This document shows positions 17,235-26,346 of a DNA stretch of 64,000 nt, piece after piece (position 1 is the first letter of the stretch; the number at the start of each line of letters is the position of its first letter). The notes beneath the pieces are model-generated. The model was not told the origin of the DNA. It searched no databases and saw nothing but the letters and a program-made list of their open reading frames with translations. The position numbers and the translations under genes are program-made. Source of the stretch: Schlegelella_A sp036263655. Its GTDB lineage: Bacteria > Pseudomonadota > Gammaproteobacteria > Burkholderiales > Burkholderiaceae_C. Location of the stretch: contig DATAGP010000039.1 in assembly GCA_036263655.1 (NCBI GenBank), positions 30,650 to 94,649 on the forward strand, read 5' to 3'.

Positions 17235-18128
17235 ATGGCGCGCGAGAACCTGAGCGACATCCTTGCCTTCGTGGCCGTCGCGCAGGAGCGCAGCTTCACG
17301 CGTGCCGCCGGCCGCCTCGGCGTCTCGCAGTCGGCGCTCAGCCACACCATCCGCGCCCTCGAAGCGCGGCTGGGCGTGCGCCTGCTGAGCCGCACCACCC
17401 GCAGCGTGTCGCCGACCGATGCCGGCGAGCGGCTGCTGCAGACGGTCGCGCCGCGTCTCGAGGAGATCGAGGCCGAGATCGCCGCCGTCAGCGAGCTGGG
17501 CGAGAAGGCGGCCGGCACCATCCGCATCACGGCCATCGACCATGTCGTCGACAGCATCCTCTGGCCGCGGCTGGCGCCGGTGCTGGAGCAGTACCCCGGC
17601 GTGCGCGTGGAGATCAACGCCGAGTACCGGATGATCGACGTCGCGGCGGAGCGCTTCGACATCGGCGTGCGCTACGGCGACCAGGTGCAGAAGGACATGG
17701 TCGCAGTCCGCCTCACCCCCGACGTGCCGATGACGATCGTCGGCTCGCCGCGCTATTTCGAGACGCACCGCGTGCCCGTCACGGTGGCCGACCTGATGCG
17801 CCACAACTGCATCACCCTGCGGCTGTCGAGCCGCGGCGGGATCTATGCGTGGGAGCTGCGCGACGGCGAGCGGAGCGTCGAGGCGCGGGTCAGCGGCCAG
17901 GTCACCTTCACCGGCGCGTACCAGATGCTGCACGCGGCGCTCAGCGGCTACGGCCTGGCCTTCCTTCCCGAGGACCTCACCCGGCCGCACGTGAGCGCCG
18001 GCACGCTCCGCCGCGTCATGGACGACTGCTGCCCGAGCTTTCCGCCGCTGTACGCCTACTACCCCAGCCACCGCAACTCGTCGCGCGCGTTGCGCCTGGT
18101 GATCGACGCGATCCGCGACAGGCGCTAG
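17235..18128 (+). CDS. LysR-family transcriptional regulator, likely controlling the MFS-pao operon
   Basis: 297 residues. N-terminal winged helix-turn-helix: SDILAFVAVAQERSFTRAAG, then LGVSQSALSHTIRALEARLG and LLSRTTRSVSPTDAGERLL. The C-terminal substrate-binding domain starts at GTIRITAIDHVVDSI and resembles the DsdC/AaeR-type group with VDVAAERFDIGVRYGDQV. Divergent from the MFS-cyclophilin-paoABC operon, the classical LysR arrangement, so those genes are its likely target. The ATG at 17235 is chosen because the HTH begins within ten residues; an upstream in-frame start would add a Pro/His-rich leader. Confidence 0.9.
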   Translation: MARENLSDILAFVAVAQERSFTRAAGRLGVSQSALSHTIRALEARLGVRLLSRTTRSVSPTDAGERLLQTVAPRLEEIEAEIAAVSELGEKAAGTIRITAIDHVVDSILWPRLAPVLEQYPGVRVEINAEYRMIDVAAERFDIGVRYGDQVQKDMVAVRLTPDVPMTIVGSPRYFETHRVPVTVADLMRHNCITLRLSSRGGIYAWELRDGERSVEARVSGQVTFTGAYQMLHAALSGYGLAFLPEDLTRPHVSAGTLRRVMDDCCPSFPPLYAYYPSHRNSSRALRLVIDAIRDRR

Positions 18129-18141
18129 GACGGCATCGTCG

Positions 18142-19743
18142 ATGCTGCTCGTGTCTGCAACGCGGCGATGGAGTTGGGCGCGAGCCAGCGCCACGCTGCT
18201 CGCAGCCGTCGCGGTACTGCTCCTCTCTGCCTGCGCGGCGCTGCCGATGCGTCCCGAGGTGCCGTCCAGCGTCGCCATCGCCGCTTCCGCCGACACGCGC
18301 CTGGGTCGCGTGGCGGCAGCGTCGATGCCGCCGCCGCCGGAGAGCGGCGCCCGCCTGGTCCACTCGGGCACGCTGGCGCTCGACGCCCGCCTGGCCCTGA
18401 TCCGCACCGCCGAGCGCTCGCTCGACGTCCAGTACTACCAGGTCGCCGACGACCACACCGGCCGCGGCTTCCTCCGCGAGCTCGGCGCCGCTGCCGCGCG
18501 CGGCGTGCGCGTGCGCCTGCTGCTCGACGACCTGCACACGGGCGAGCAGCAGGCGACGCTGGTCGCCCTCGCGTCCTTGGCGAACGTGCAGCTGCGCGTG
18601 TTCAACCCGCTGCCGGTGCGCCACGGATCGTGGCCCTGGCGCCTGCTCGCGTCCTGGCCCGACATCGGCCGGCTGCAGATGCGGATGCACAACAAGCTCC
18701 TGGTCGCCGACGGCGCGTTCGCGCTCACCGGCGGCCGCAACATCGCCGACGAGTACTACTGGCAGAGCGAGACCAGCGCCTTCATCGACCTGGACGTCGT
18801 CGTCGCCGGGCCGGTGGTCGCCGACCTCGCGGCACTGTTCGACCTGTACTGGAACAGCGAGCAGGTGTGGCCCCTCCTTGCCCTGGTCCGGCCGGACGGC
18901 GGCTTCGCCGAGCAGCGCCGGCGCTTCGATGCCGCCGTCGCCGACGCCAGGCTGCCGACGGTGCCGCGCGTGGCACTCGACCGCCTCGGCTACGGGCGCC
19001 TGCGCGACGAGATCGAAGGCGGGCGCGTCAGGCTGCACGCCGGACGCGCCCGCGCCGTCGCCGACCTGCCGCAGAAGGTCGACGACGGCCCGTTCGTGGC
19101 CGAGGATCTGTGGGATGCGCCGAGCGAGATCCGCCGCGTCGTCAACGGCGTCATGCGTGCCGCCGTGAGCGAGACCTTCCTCATCACGCCCTACGCCGTG
19201 CCGGGAGAGATCGGCGTGGCGCGCACGACGGTCAACCACGAGCGCGGCGTCCGCATCCGCATCCTGACCAACTCCCTGGCGTCGACCGACGAGCCGCTGG
19301 TGCACGTCGGCTACCGGCGCTACCGCAAGCGGATGATCGAGGCCGGCGCCGAGCTCTACGAGGTCGATCCGGTGCCGACCGAGCGGCTCGCCTGGCCGGA
19401 GCTGCGCGGGCGCCCGGTGCTGCGGATCCACACGAAGGCCGCCGTGGTGGATCAGCGCATCACCTACATCGGCTCGATGAACTTCGATCCGCGGTCCGTG
19501 GCACTCAACACGGAAACCGGCGTCCTGATCGAGAGCCAGGCCCTCGCTGCCGAGGTCCTGGGCCTGCTGGAGCCGTTGATGGCGTTCGGCGCCTGGCAGG
19601 TGCGCCTCGACGCCGACGGCCAGCTGCAATGGGCACGCACCGGTTTCGACGCTCCGCCGCTGCGCAGCGAGCCGAGAACCGGTCTGTGGCAGCGGCTGCA
19701 GCTTCTCCTGTTCGGTGCGCTGGTGCCGGAAAGCGTCCTCTGA
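18142..19743 (+). CDS. Phospholipase D family lipoprotein, cardiolipin synthase C-like
   Basis: 533 residues. Lipoprotein signal LLAAVAVLLLSAC (lipobox LSAC). Two phospholipase D active-site HKD motifs are intact: MHNKLLVADGAFALTGGRN with His183, and IHTKAAVVDQRITYIGSMN with His430. The length and the ADEYYW and NFDPRS extensions match ClsC-type enzymes, which join phosphatidylglycerol and phosphatidylethanolamine to make cardiolipin. As a lipoprotein it would face the periplasm, which is unusual enough to leave other phosphatidyl transfers open. It begins 13 nt after the LysR stop, but a functional link is not evident. Confidence 0.85.
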   Translation: MLLVSATRRWSWARASATLLAAVAVLLLSACAALPMRPEVPSSVAIAASADTRLGRVAAASMPPPPESGARLVHSGTLALDARLALIRTAERSLDVQYYQVADDHTGRGFLRELGAAAARGVRVRLLLDDLHTGEQQATLVALASLANVQLRVFNPLPVRHGSWPWRLLASWPDIGRLQMRMHNKLLVADGAFALTGGRNIADEYYWQSETSAFIDLDVVVAGPVVADLAALFDLYWNSEQVWPLLALVRPDGGFAEQRRRFDAAVADARLPTVPRVALDRLGYGRLRDEIEGGRVRLHAGRARAVADLPQKVDDGPFVAEDLWDAPSEIRRVVNGVMRAAVSETFLITPYAVPGEIGVARTTVNHERGVRIRILTNSLASTDEPLVHVGYRRYRKRMIEAGAELYEVDPVPTERLAWPELRGRPVLRIHTKAAVVDQRITYIGSMNFDPRSVALNTETGVLIESQALAAEVLGLLEPLMAFGAWQVRLDADGQLQWARTGFDAPPLRSEPRTGLWQRLQLLLFGALVPESVL

Positions 19744-19777
19744 TCACGCGCGATGGCGTGCGTCGGCGCTCGCGGCG

Positions 19778-20557
19778 TCAGCGGCGCCCCGCGTCCGCCA
19801 GGTGCTTCTCCAGGGCCCCCAGTGCACGCTCGGCCGCCTCGGGCTGGCCGGCCTGGGCCAGCGCCTCGCCCGCGCTGCGCAACTGCCTCGCCGTCAGGCC
19901 CACGTTCATGCTGATGCGCATGTGTGCCTGCAATTGCGACTCGACGCCGGGCAGGGCGGCGAGAGCGCCCACGGTAGCCAGTTCGCGGCTCTGCCAGTCC
20001 AGGTTGTCGCGCGCGAAGATGTCGCCGAAGAGGTGCGTCTTGAGGTACTCGTCGATCGCCGGTGCGAAGTCGAACAGCGGCCCCTTGACGGGCGCGCCCG
20101 AGAGCTTCGTCTGGTTCGCCGTGCCCGCGGCGAGCAGTTCCTTGCCGGTCGGCACGGGACCCGGAGCCCGGCCCGGCGCGTCGTGGATGCCGCGCTGCCT
20201 GCGTGCATCGAGGACCTTCATCAGCTCGCCGAGCGCATTGAGGCTGCGCGGGAACCCGGCATAGGCGTACAGCTGGACCAGGATCTCCTTGGCGTCGCTG
20301 ACCGTGAGGCCGGCGTCCAGCCCGTGGTTCAGCGCAGCGGCGAGCCGGGTCATGTCGCCCGACGCGGTGGCGGCACCGATCGGCGCGATCGACTGCTGGC
20401 GGGCTGTCAACACGCCGTCGGTCGCCGCGGGCACGTTCGCCTGGGCGCGGACCGTCGCCTGGGCGGCTGCGGGCTGCGGCCACACGGCCCAGGCCGCGGC
20501 CGCGGCCACGATGGCGACGAACCGCGTCAGGGGCCTAGCGCGGGTGGTACTGCTCAT
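19778..20557 (-). CDS. Exported carboxymuconolactone decarboxylase (CMD) family protein
   Basis: 259 residues with a signal peptide (FVAIVAAAAAWAVWPQPAAAQA). The mature protein contains two CMD/AhpD-like helical repeats, around residues 75-115 (GLTVSDAKEILVQLYAYAGFP) and 160-210 (LDWQSRELATVGALAALPG). The CxxC of AhpD peroxidase-type members is absent, so a thiol-peroxidase role is unlikely. It overlaps the cupin gene by 23 nt on the same strand, a common CMD-cupin pairing of unknown reaction. Confidence 0.8.
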   Translation of the reverse strand: MSSTTRARPLTRFVAIVAAAAAWAVWPQPAAAQATVRAQANVPAATDGVLTARQQSIAPIGAATASGDMTRLAAALNHGLDAGLTVSDAKEILVQLYAYAGFPRSLNALGELMKVLDARRQRGIHDAPGRAPGPVPTGKELLAAGTANQTKLSGAPVKGPLFDFAPAIDEYLKTHLFGDIFARDNLDWQSRELATVGALAALPGVESQLQAHMRISMNVGLTARQLRSAGEALAQAGQPEAAERALGALEKHLADAGRR

Positions 20558-21035
20558 CGCTTACCTTCTCCATCCAGGTCACGTTCCTGCCGTCGACGGT
20601 GCCCGTCACCGCCAGGTGCGTCATCGCCGTCGTCGGCGCCGCGCCGTGCCAGTGCTTGACGTTGGGCGGGCACCAGACGACGTCGCCGGGGCGGAGGGTC
20701 TGCACGGGCTTGCCCCATTCCTGCGTCAGTCCGACGCCCGACATGACCACCAGGCGCTGTCCCTTCGGATGCGTGTGCCATGCGGAGCGTGCCGCAGGCT
20801 CGAAGGTCACCAGGGCGCCCGCTGCGTTGATCTCGTCGTTGGCAGGCCAGACCGGGTCGACCCGCGCGCGGCCGGTGAAGTATTCCGCCGGGCCGGCCGC
20901 CGACGGCTGGCTTCCGGCGCGCGTGATCTCCTGCGTCGCCGGCGCGGACGCCTGCGCTGCCGCGGCGCTTGCGGCCTGGAGCGTGGCGGCGCACACCAGC
21001 ATCGTCCAGCACTTCGCGTTCATCGAGTTCGTCAT
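20535..21035 (-). CDS. Exported cupin-domain protein, partner of the CMD protein
   Basis: 166 residues with a signal peptide (MLVCAATLQAASAAAAQA). A single cupin follows, with metal-ligand motifs SAWHTHPKGQRLVVMSG (His, His, Gln) and PNVKHWHGA. Similar small cupins paired with CMD proteins are annotated as quercetin-dioxygenase-like or mandelonitrile-lyase-like; the substrate is unknown. The ATG at 21035 is preceded by AGGAGAG 7 nt upstream, which decides the start over the later ATG at 21023. It is the first gene of the two-gene operon. Confidence 0.8.
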   Translation of the reverse strand: MTNSMNAKCWTMLVCAATLQAASAAAAQASAPATQEITRAGSQPSAAGPAEYFTGRARVDPVWPANDEINAAGALVTFEPAARSAWHTHPKGQRLVVMSGVGLTQEWGKPVQTLRPGDVVWCPPNVKHWHGAAPTTAMTHLAVTGTVDGRNVTWMEKVSDEQYHPR

Positions 21036-21320
21036 CCTTGTCTCTCCTGAGCAATCCATGTTCGAGCGGATCGCACAAGATGGTAGGGACAGGGGCGGTG
21101 CCGATTAAGCCCTCTGCGCGGCATGCACCTATGAGGCAGGACGCTGGATCGGGCGGTCATGCCTGCGCGCGTGGCACCCCCGGGTGATTGTTCAATGGCG
21201 TTCAACAGTGCATTGAAAAGCGCCGGCTTCTGCCATGCACGTCCGGACCCACTTCGGATGCATCGACGAGCCGACCGCCGGCCGGATCGCCGACAACCTC
21301 ACTCAACCGGAGCACACCTC
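21036..21320. other. Divergent intergenic region with a 27-bp dyad
   Basis: 285 bases between the cupin and DUF4148 starts. No gene supported. It contains the inverted repeat listed at 21191-21217; otherwise nothing recognised. Confidence 0.5.
21191..21217. promoter_or_regulatory. Inverted repeat TTCAATG-N13-CATTGAA
   Basis: Perfect 7-bp arms at 21191-21197 and 21211-21217, with a further TTCAA in the spacer. The arms are AT-rich against a GC-rich background. It lies in the divergent region between the cupin and DUF4148 genes and may be an operator for either. Confidence 0.35.
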
Positions 21321-21665
21321 ATGAAACGCAAGCACATCATCACCCTCGCCACCGCTGCCGTCGCTCTCGTCGGCGCTGCGTCGGCACAGGCCCAGCCCGC
21401 CGGGGAGCGCCTGTTCGCCCCCGAGTTCGACACCCTGGGTGCGCCGTCGGCCAAGTCGAGGGCCGACGTCGTGGCCGAGCTTCGCCAGGCTGCCGAGCAC
21501 GGCCTGGTCGCCGCCGGCGAAGCCGCCGACGTTCCTTTCGCGGAGGAGACCTTCACCAGCCGCACGAGCCGTGCGCAGGTTCGCGCGGAGGCCGTCGAGG
21601 CCATTCGCCTCGGTCTCGTCCCGCACGGGGAAGCGACGCCGATCCCGGCCGACGGGCACGCCTAG
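21321..21665 (+). CDS. DUF4148-type small exported protein
   Basis: 114 residues with a signal peptide (IITLATAAVALVGAASAQA). The mature part holds two related segments, KSRADVVAELRQAAEHGLVAAGE and TSRAQVRAEAVEAIRLGLVPHGE, the SRAQVRAE-type repeat of DUF4148 proteins, a group of exported proteins essentially confined to Burkholderiales. Function unknown, probably periplasmic. The ATG at 21321 follows CCGGAG and gives a proper signal peptide. Confidence 0.82.
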   Translation: MKRKHIITLATAAVALVGAASAQAQPAGERLFAPEFDTLGAPSAKSRADVVAELRQAAEHGLVAAGEAADVPFAEETFTSRTSRAQVRAEAVEAIRLGLVPHGEATPIPADGHA

Positions 21666-21740
21666 TCGCGGCGGCAAAGCGCCGCTACGACGCCCCGGGG
21701 CCGACCCCGAGCGAGCTCGTCTCGCGCCGGGTCGGCCCGT

Positions 21741-22229
21741 TCAGCGAACGAACTGGTCGACGTAGCCCTCGCCGAGCCCGCACGCCTCGTAGTGCCGGCG
21801 GCACATCGCGATCTTGGTGAACACGTCCTCGTAACCGGTCACCGTGCCGTCCTCGGCGACGTAGACCATCGCCCCATGGATGTTGAAGAAGGTGATCATC
21901 TCCGGCGCGTCGACTCGTTCGTCGACGACGAGCGTGTGGATCTCGCCGGGCGGCTCGTAGACGAACGAGCCCTCCGACGCGACCCAGTCGTGCTCGAGAT
22001 AGCGCCAGGCGCCGCGGATCACGTAGCCGGTGACCCATGACGGGTGGATGTGGCGGGAGAGAACGCCGGCCTTGCGCACGCGCAGGAGGTTGCACCAGCT
22101 GCCGGTGACGGTGTTCAGCAGCAGCGGCCGGAACCACACGCCGGGCGCCTGCGGCACCCACACGCGTTCGTCGTCGGGGATGGCCTGCACCGCGATCTCG
22201 GGCTGGATGCCGGGCAGTTGAACGATCAT
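21741..22229 (-). CDS. 2,4'-dihydroxyacetophenone-dioxygenase-like cupin
   Basis: 162 residues, a single cupin with metal-ligand positions in LSRHIHPSWVTGYVIRG (His-x-His) and FVYEPPGEIHTLVV (Glu, His). This matches the family of non-haem iron 2,4'-dihydroxyacetophenone dioxygenases, which cleave the bond next to the aromatic ketone. Most family members have untested substrates. It is 15 nt downstream of the SDR gene and in its operon with a sugar-acid kinase, so a sugar-acid or lactone role is as plausible as aromatic cleavage. Confidence 0.75.
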   Translation of the reverse strand: MIVQLPGIQPEIAVQAIPDDERVWVPQAPGVWFRPLLLNTVTGSWCNLLRVRKAGVLSRHIHPSWVTGYVIRGAWRYLEHDWVASEGSFVYEPPGEIHTLVVDERVDAPEMITFFNIHGAMVYVAEDGTVTGYEDVFTKIAMCRRHYEACGLGEGYVDQFVR

Positions 22230-22244
22230 GAGGTCGTCTCTCCT

Positions 22245-22952
22245 TCAAGCGATGAGATAGCCGCCGTCCACGGGCAGGACCACGCCGGTCACGAACCGGG
22301 CGGCTCCGCTGGCGAGGAACAGCACCGGCCCGGCGACGTCGTCCGGCGTACCCCAGCGGCCGAGCGGGGTCCGGGCGAGGATGGGAGCGGCACGTTCCGG
22401 GTCGTCCTGCAGCGGCTGCGTCAGGGCCGTCGCGATCCAGCCCGGAGCGACGGCGTTGACGCGGATGCCGTCGACGGCGTAGGCGATGGCCAGGCTCTTG
22501 GTCAGCTGCGCGACGCCGCCCTTGCTGGCGCTGTAGCCCGGCACCAGGCCGCCGCCGAAGAAGCTGAGCATCGACGCGGTGTTGACGATGCAGCCGCTGC
22601 GCGCCTTCAGACCGGGGCGCGCGGCGGCACAGACGCGCATCGTGCCGGTGAGGTTGATGTCCACCGTGTCGGCGAACGCCACCGGATCGTGCTCGGCACC
22701 GCGCCGGATGACGCCGGCGCAGTTGACGACCACGTCGAGCTCGCGGAGGCCCTCGACGAGCGCGCGCACGGCCTCGCCGTCGCGCACGTCGAGGATGCGA
22801 AAGTCGATGCCGGCGACGCTCTCGGCGCGCGCCACCTCGGCCTCGGTGGCGCCGGTCGCGGTGACCGCGTCGCCGATCGCGGCGAAGGCACGCGCGATCC
22901 CGGCGCCGATGCCGCTCGTGGCCCCGGTCACGAGGATGCGGCGGGCGCTCAC
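22245..22952 (-). CDS. Short-chain dehydrogenase/reductase
   Basis: 235 residues of classical SDR sequence: cofactor motif ILVTGATSGIGAGIA, NCAG motif VVVNCAGVI, and active-site Ser, Tyr and Lys in NTASMLSFFGG and GYSASKGG. The C-terminal PVDGGYLIA is typical. Substrate unknown; with a ketodeoxygluconokinase-like gene upstream, a sugar-acid dehydrogenase is a reasonable guess. The start is a GTG overlapping the kinase stop (GTGA), indicating translational coupling. Confidence 0.87.
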   Translation of the reverse strand: MSARRILVTGATSGIGAGIARAFAAIGDAVTATGATEAEVARAESVAGIDFRILDVRDGEAVRALVEGLRELDVVVNCAGVIRRGAEHDPVAFADTVDINLTGTMRVCAAARPGLKARSGCIVNTASMLSFFGGGLVPGYSASKGGVAQLTKSLAIAYAVDGIRVNAVAPGWIATALTQPLQDDPERAAPILARTPLGRWGTPDDVAGPVLFLASGAARFVTGVVLPVDGGYLIA

Positions 22953-23914
22953 GGCGCTCGGCCTTCGAGCGCGGCGCGCACGTCGGCGGCCCGTGGGATC
23001 GGCGCCACGGCGCCGTAGCCTTCGGTCGAGAGCGCCGCCGCCGCGGCCGCGTAGCGCCCGGCGTCGTGCAGCGACTCGCCGGCCACGAGCCGGGCCACGA
23101 AGGCGCCGCCGAAGGCGTCGCCGGCGCCGGTGGCATCGACCGGCTTGCAGGCGAAGGGCGCGATGCGGTGACGCTGGCCGGCGTCGGCGACGATGGCACC
23201 TTGCTCGCCCAGCTTCAGCGCGACGGTGCCGGCGCCCGCGGCGAGGCAGTGGTCGACGAGCGCATCGGGGTCGGTGATGCCGGTGATCGCGCGCACGTCG
23301 TCGTAGCTGGGCAGGCAGATGTCGGCCCGCCGCATGACGTCGTTCATCACCGCGCGGGCGCGATCGAGCGACCAGAGCTTCAGCCGCAGGTTGGTGTCGA
23401 ACGAGACCTGCACGCCGGCCCGACGGGCGATGTCGATCGCCGCGTAGCAGGTGTCGCAGGCCTGCTCGCTGATCGCCAGCGAGATCCCCGAGAGGTGCAG
23501 GACCTTCGCTCCCTCGATCAGCTCGCGCCGCAGATCCGCCGGCCGCAGCCGGCTGGCCGCCGACCCGCTGCGGAAGAAGTGGAAGTCGTGGCCGCGCTCG
23601 CCGTGGGTCACGAAGTAGACGGCGGTGAATGCGGCGGGGTCGGCGGCCACGCCGGCATGGTCGACGCCCTCGGCATCCCAGAGCGCGCGAAGCAGGCGGC
23701 CGTACGGATCGTCGCCGACGGCGCTGACGTAGGCCACGCGCGCTCCCTGCCGGGCGGCAGCGATGGCGAAGTTGCTGCTGTCGCCGCCGAAGCCCTGCAC
23801 GTAGAGGCGGCCGTCGCCTTCGCCGGTCTGGTTGAACTCGACCATCGGCTCGCCGATCGAGACGATGTCGCACCGGTCCGGCTTGGGCTCGAATCCGCTC
23901 CTGCTGGTCTTCAT
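22949..23914 (-). CDS. PfkB-family sugar kinase, 2-dehydro-3-deoxygluconokinase-like
   Basis: 321 residues of the ribokinase/PfkB family. N-terminal VSIGEPMVEFNQTGEG and the GGDSSNFAIAAARQGARVAYVSAVGDD signature are followed by the C-terminal ATP/catalytic motif VDATGAGDAFGGAF with its catalytic Asp. The GEPMVEF start and the spacing fit KdgK, which phosphorylates 2-keto-3-deoxygluconate before aldol cleavage. It is the first gene of a kinase > SDR > cupin operon. No KDPG aldolase is near, so the pathway is incomplete here. Confidence 0.82.
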   Translation of the reverse strand: MKTSRSGFEPKPDRCDIVSIGEPMVEFNQTGEGDGRLYVQGFGGDSSNFAIAAARQGARVAYVSAVGDDPYGRLLRALWDAEGVDHAGVAADPAAFTAVYFVTHGERGHDFHFFRSGSAASRLRPADLRRELIEGAKVLHLSGISLAISEQACDTCYAAIDIARRAGVQVSFDTNLRLKLWSLDRARAVMNDVMRRADICLPSYDDVRAITGITDPDALVDHCLAAGAGTVALKLGEQGAIVADAGQRHRIAPFACKPVDATGAGDAFGGAFVARLVAGESLHDAGRYAAAAAALSTEGYGAVAPIPRAADVRAALEGRAP

Positions 23915-24071
23915 GCGTTTGCTGTCGGCCGGCGGCTGGATCGGCCACACGTCGGGTGTCGGCCGCGCCCATTGTCGGCGACGGCGGCATCCGGTCGCCG
24001 CCGCGCACGCGGTCCGCGCCGGCGCTGCCGGGTCGAGCCACCGACCGGCGGCTCGATCCGTTCAGGCGCGA

Positions 24072-26201
24072 CTAGCGGAGAACGTCGCTCGCCTCGGCCT
24101 CGGCGATGAACTTCTGGACGTCGTCCTCGAGCAGGAAGCCGTCCTTCTGGAGGTCGCGGGCCGCCTTGGCGACGGCCTTGACGTACCCCGCGTGGTTCTT
24201 GTAGCGCTCCTCGAGCGACTTGCGCGGGTCGCCGCTGGCCTGGCGCTCGGCCTTCGTGACGGCGAACGGGATGTGCTGGCCGTCGGCCTCGCAGCCCTCG
24301 TTCTCGCTGAAGCCGGCGCGGCGAAGCGCCCATCCGGTCGTGGTCGCGACCGGCGCCGCGACGCCGGGCATGCGCACGCCGGCGATCTCGTTGCCGTCCT
24401 TGTCGACCTTCGACACGAAGATGGGGTACGACGGCCGCCCGGCGAGCGAAGGCGGGTAGTTCGAGATGATTCCCTCGTCGAGCCTCGAGCCGAAGTCGAG
24501 GAAGTAGCGCGTGGTGATGACGCCGTTGTACGTGACGCCGGGGATGTCGGGCCAGCCCAGCGCCTTCTGCGGCACCACGCCAGTCTGGAAGCCCGGGCGC
24601 GTCACCGCCCAGGCGCGGTCGCCCTCGCCCGGCACCTCGCTGCGCGGCGGCTTCGCGCCCGTGGTCACCCAGCGATCCAGCGCCAGCAGCAGGGCTCGGT
24701 GCGCCGGGTACGGGCTGACGCCGTTGGTGAACTGCTGGCAGTTGCCTCGGTCGGTGATGTCGCCCACGCCGTGCGACTGCCCCGACATCAGGTAGTAGCG
24801 GACGTTGTCGGGCTCCTTCAGCTCCCGGCCGTGCGTGTCGGTGTGCAAAAGCGAGCCGGCCTTGACCCAGTACTCGTTGGCGGTGTTGACCTCCACGCGC
24901 TTCGGGCAGGTGTCGTTCGTCCCCGGGTTCTTGCCGCCGCCGCGGCCGGCGCGCCGGCCGGGCCGGCGATCGTCGTCGTCACCGCTGCAGCGGACGCTGC
25001 GCCCGTCGGTCCTGCCGCTGAGGTGGTCGGTCAGCTTCTGGTGCGCGAACGGGAAGATGCCTTCCGGGTACAGGTGGTTCTGGCGGTTGCGCTCGGTCCG
25101 GCCCGTCTGGCCGAATCGGTAGTTGATCATGTCGCCGCTGCCGCCACCGGTGTGGCTGAGGATGCCGTCGAGCACGCGCCTGCCGTCCTCGCCTTCGTTG
25201 AAGCCGAGGTACTGGAAGTCGTTGAGGGTGCGCGAAGGCTGCGAGATCGAGTAGCTGTAGGCGTAGTCGATGTGACCCGCCAGCGGATTCCCCTGCGCCG
25301 CGCTGGCGCTGCGCAGGAAGGTCACCCAGTCGCGCGTGGCGGCCAGGCCGATGCCCGAGACCGCCGGATCCTTGGCCGTGTACGTCAGCTCGTAGATCGC
25401 GCTCTGCGTGAACGGCGTGCCGGCCGGCAGCAGGCGGATGGCGGTACCCGCGGCGTTGCTGTATTCCCACGCCGAGGCGGGCAGGGTGACGGGTGCATCG
25501 TCGAGCCGGGCGCGGACCGTGAGCTTCGCCAGCGAGGTGTTCGTGCTCGCCGCCGCGAACGCGAGGTTGAAGGTCTGGGTGGTCGCGTTGTCGATGACGA
25601 TGTATTCGTACGACGGTCCGGTGAGCCCGACGATCCGCGGAACGCTGATCTTCATCGAGTCCGCTCCGGTCGCGCCGAAGTCCCAGCCGTTGCCGACGAT
25701 CGAGTAGCCGTGCTTCATCAGGAAGCCGTTGCCGGCATGCGCTGCCGTCGTCGGGTCGTTGGTGAGGGCGGTGTCGTGGAATCTTGCCGCCCGCAGCTGG
25801 CCGCGATTGTTGAAGTCGAGGAACAGCCTGCGGTTGCCCTTGCTCGGGTCGACCGGCTTCAGGATCAGGATGTCCATCGAGTACTCGACCATGCCGGCGG
25901 CATTGCGCGGCGCCAGCTCGATGTCGGTGATCACCTGGTTGTGCGGGTCGTTGGGGTCGAGCTCGCCGAACGCCGTGCCGCGCAGCTTCTGGTACTGACC
26001 GACGCTGCCGAAGCTCAGGCCGCCGAAGGTGACGGCCTGGGAACGGGCGGGGTCGATCACGACCTGCGTGATGCGGGCCTCCGCGAGCGGCGCCGCAAGG
26101 GCGCACGCGGCGCAAGCCGCGAGCGCGAGACGCTTGCCCGTGGGGAGAGGACGCGTCGTGCTCGCCTCGCGGGCGGGAAGAAGGGTGTACCGGATGCTCA
26201 T
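24072..26201 (-). CDS. Exported alpha/beta-hydrolase-domain protein (PF20091 type)
   Basis: 709 residues with a long leader; hydrophobic signal LALAACAACALAAPLAEA begins around residue 27. The body (ITQVVIDPARSQAVTFGGLSFGSVGQYQKLRGTAFGELDP..) follows the large exported alpha/beta hydrolase group. A basic linker (DDDDRRPGRRAGRGGGK, near residue 385) separates two halves. The C-terminal half has YYLMSGQSHGVGD, whose Ser-His context may be part of the active site, and LLLALDRWVTTG. Substrate unknown; it probably hydrolyses esters. The ATG at 26201 follows GGAG; earlier in-frame starts lie in non-conserved sequence. Confidence 0.75.
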   Translation of the reverse strand: MSIRYTLLPAREASTTRPLPTGKRLALAACAACALAAPLAEARITQVVIDPARSQAVTFGGLSFGSVGQYQKLRGTAFGELDPNDPHNQVITDIELAPRNAAGMVEYSMDILILKPVDPSKGNRRLFLDFNNRGQLRAARFHDTALTNDPTTAAHAGNGFLMKHGYSIVGNGWDFGATGADSMKISVPRIVGLTGPSYEYIVIDNATTQTFNLAFAAASTNTSLAKLTVRARLDDAPVTLPASAWEYSNAAGTAIRLLPAGTPFTQSAIYELTYTAKDPAVSGIGLAATRDWVTFLRSASAAQGNPLAGHIDYAYSYSISQPSRTLNDFQYLGFNEGEDGRRVLDGILSHTGGGSGDMINYRFGQTGRTERNRQNHLYPEGIFPFAHQKLTDHLSGRTDGRSVRCSGDDDDRRPGRRAGRGGGKNPGTNDTCPKRVEVNTANEYWVKAGSLLHTDTHGRELKEPDNVRYYLMSGQSHGVGDITDRGNCQQFTNGVSPYPAHRALLLALDRWVTTGAKPPRSEVPGEGDRAWAVTRPGFQTGVVPQKALGWPDIPGVTYNGVITTRYFLDFGSRLDEGIISNYPPSLAGRPSYPIFVSKVDKDGNEIAGVRMPGVAAPVATTTGWALRRAGFSENEGCEADGQHIPFAVTKAERQASGDPRKSLEERYKNHAGYVKAVAKAARDLQKDGFLLEDDVQKFIAEAEASDVLR

Positions 26202-26264
26202 GCGCAGGTCTCCATGTCGATGAGCCACGGCCCGCACGTGGACGTGGCAGGCGTGGTCGCAGGA

Positions 26265-26293
26265 CTGCCCGGTCTCGGGGCGAGACCGGGCAG
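26265..26293. repeat. Perfect 12-bp inverted repeat (hairpin)
   Basis: CTGCCCGGTCTC and its exact reverse complement GAGACCGGGCAG, separated by 5 bases. No T-run on either side. It lies in the leader region of the alpha/beta hydrolase gene, so an mRNA stem-loop or a protein-binding site is possible. Confidence 0.5.
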
Positions 26294-26346
26294 CGGTGGG
26301 TGGTTCGATCCTGGGCCACGCACAAGAAGGTGGCTGGACGGGCGCG

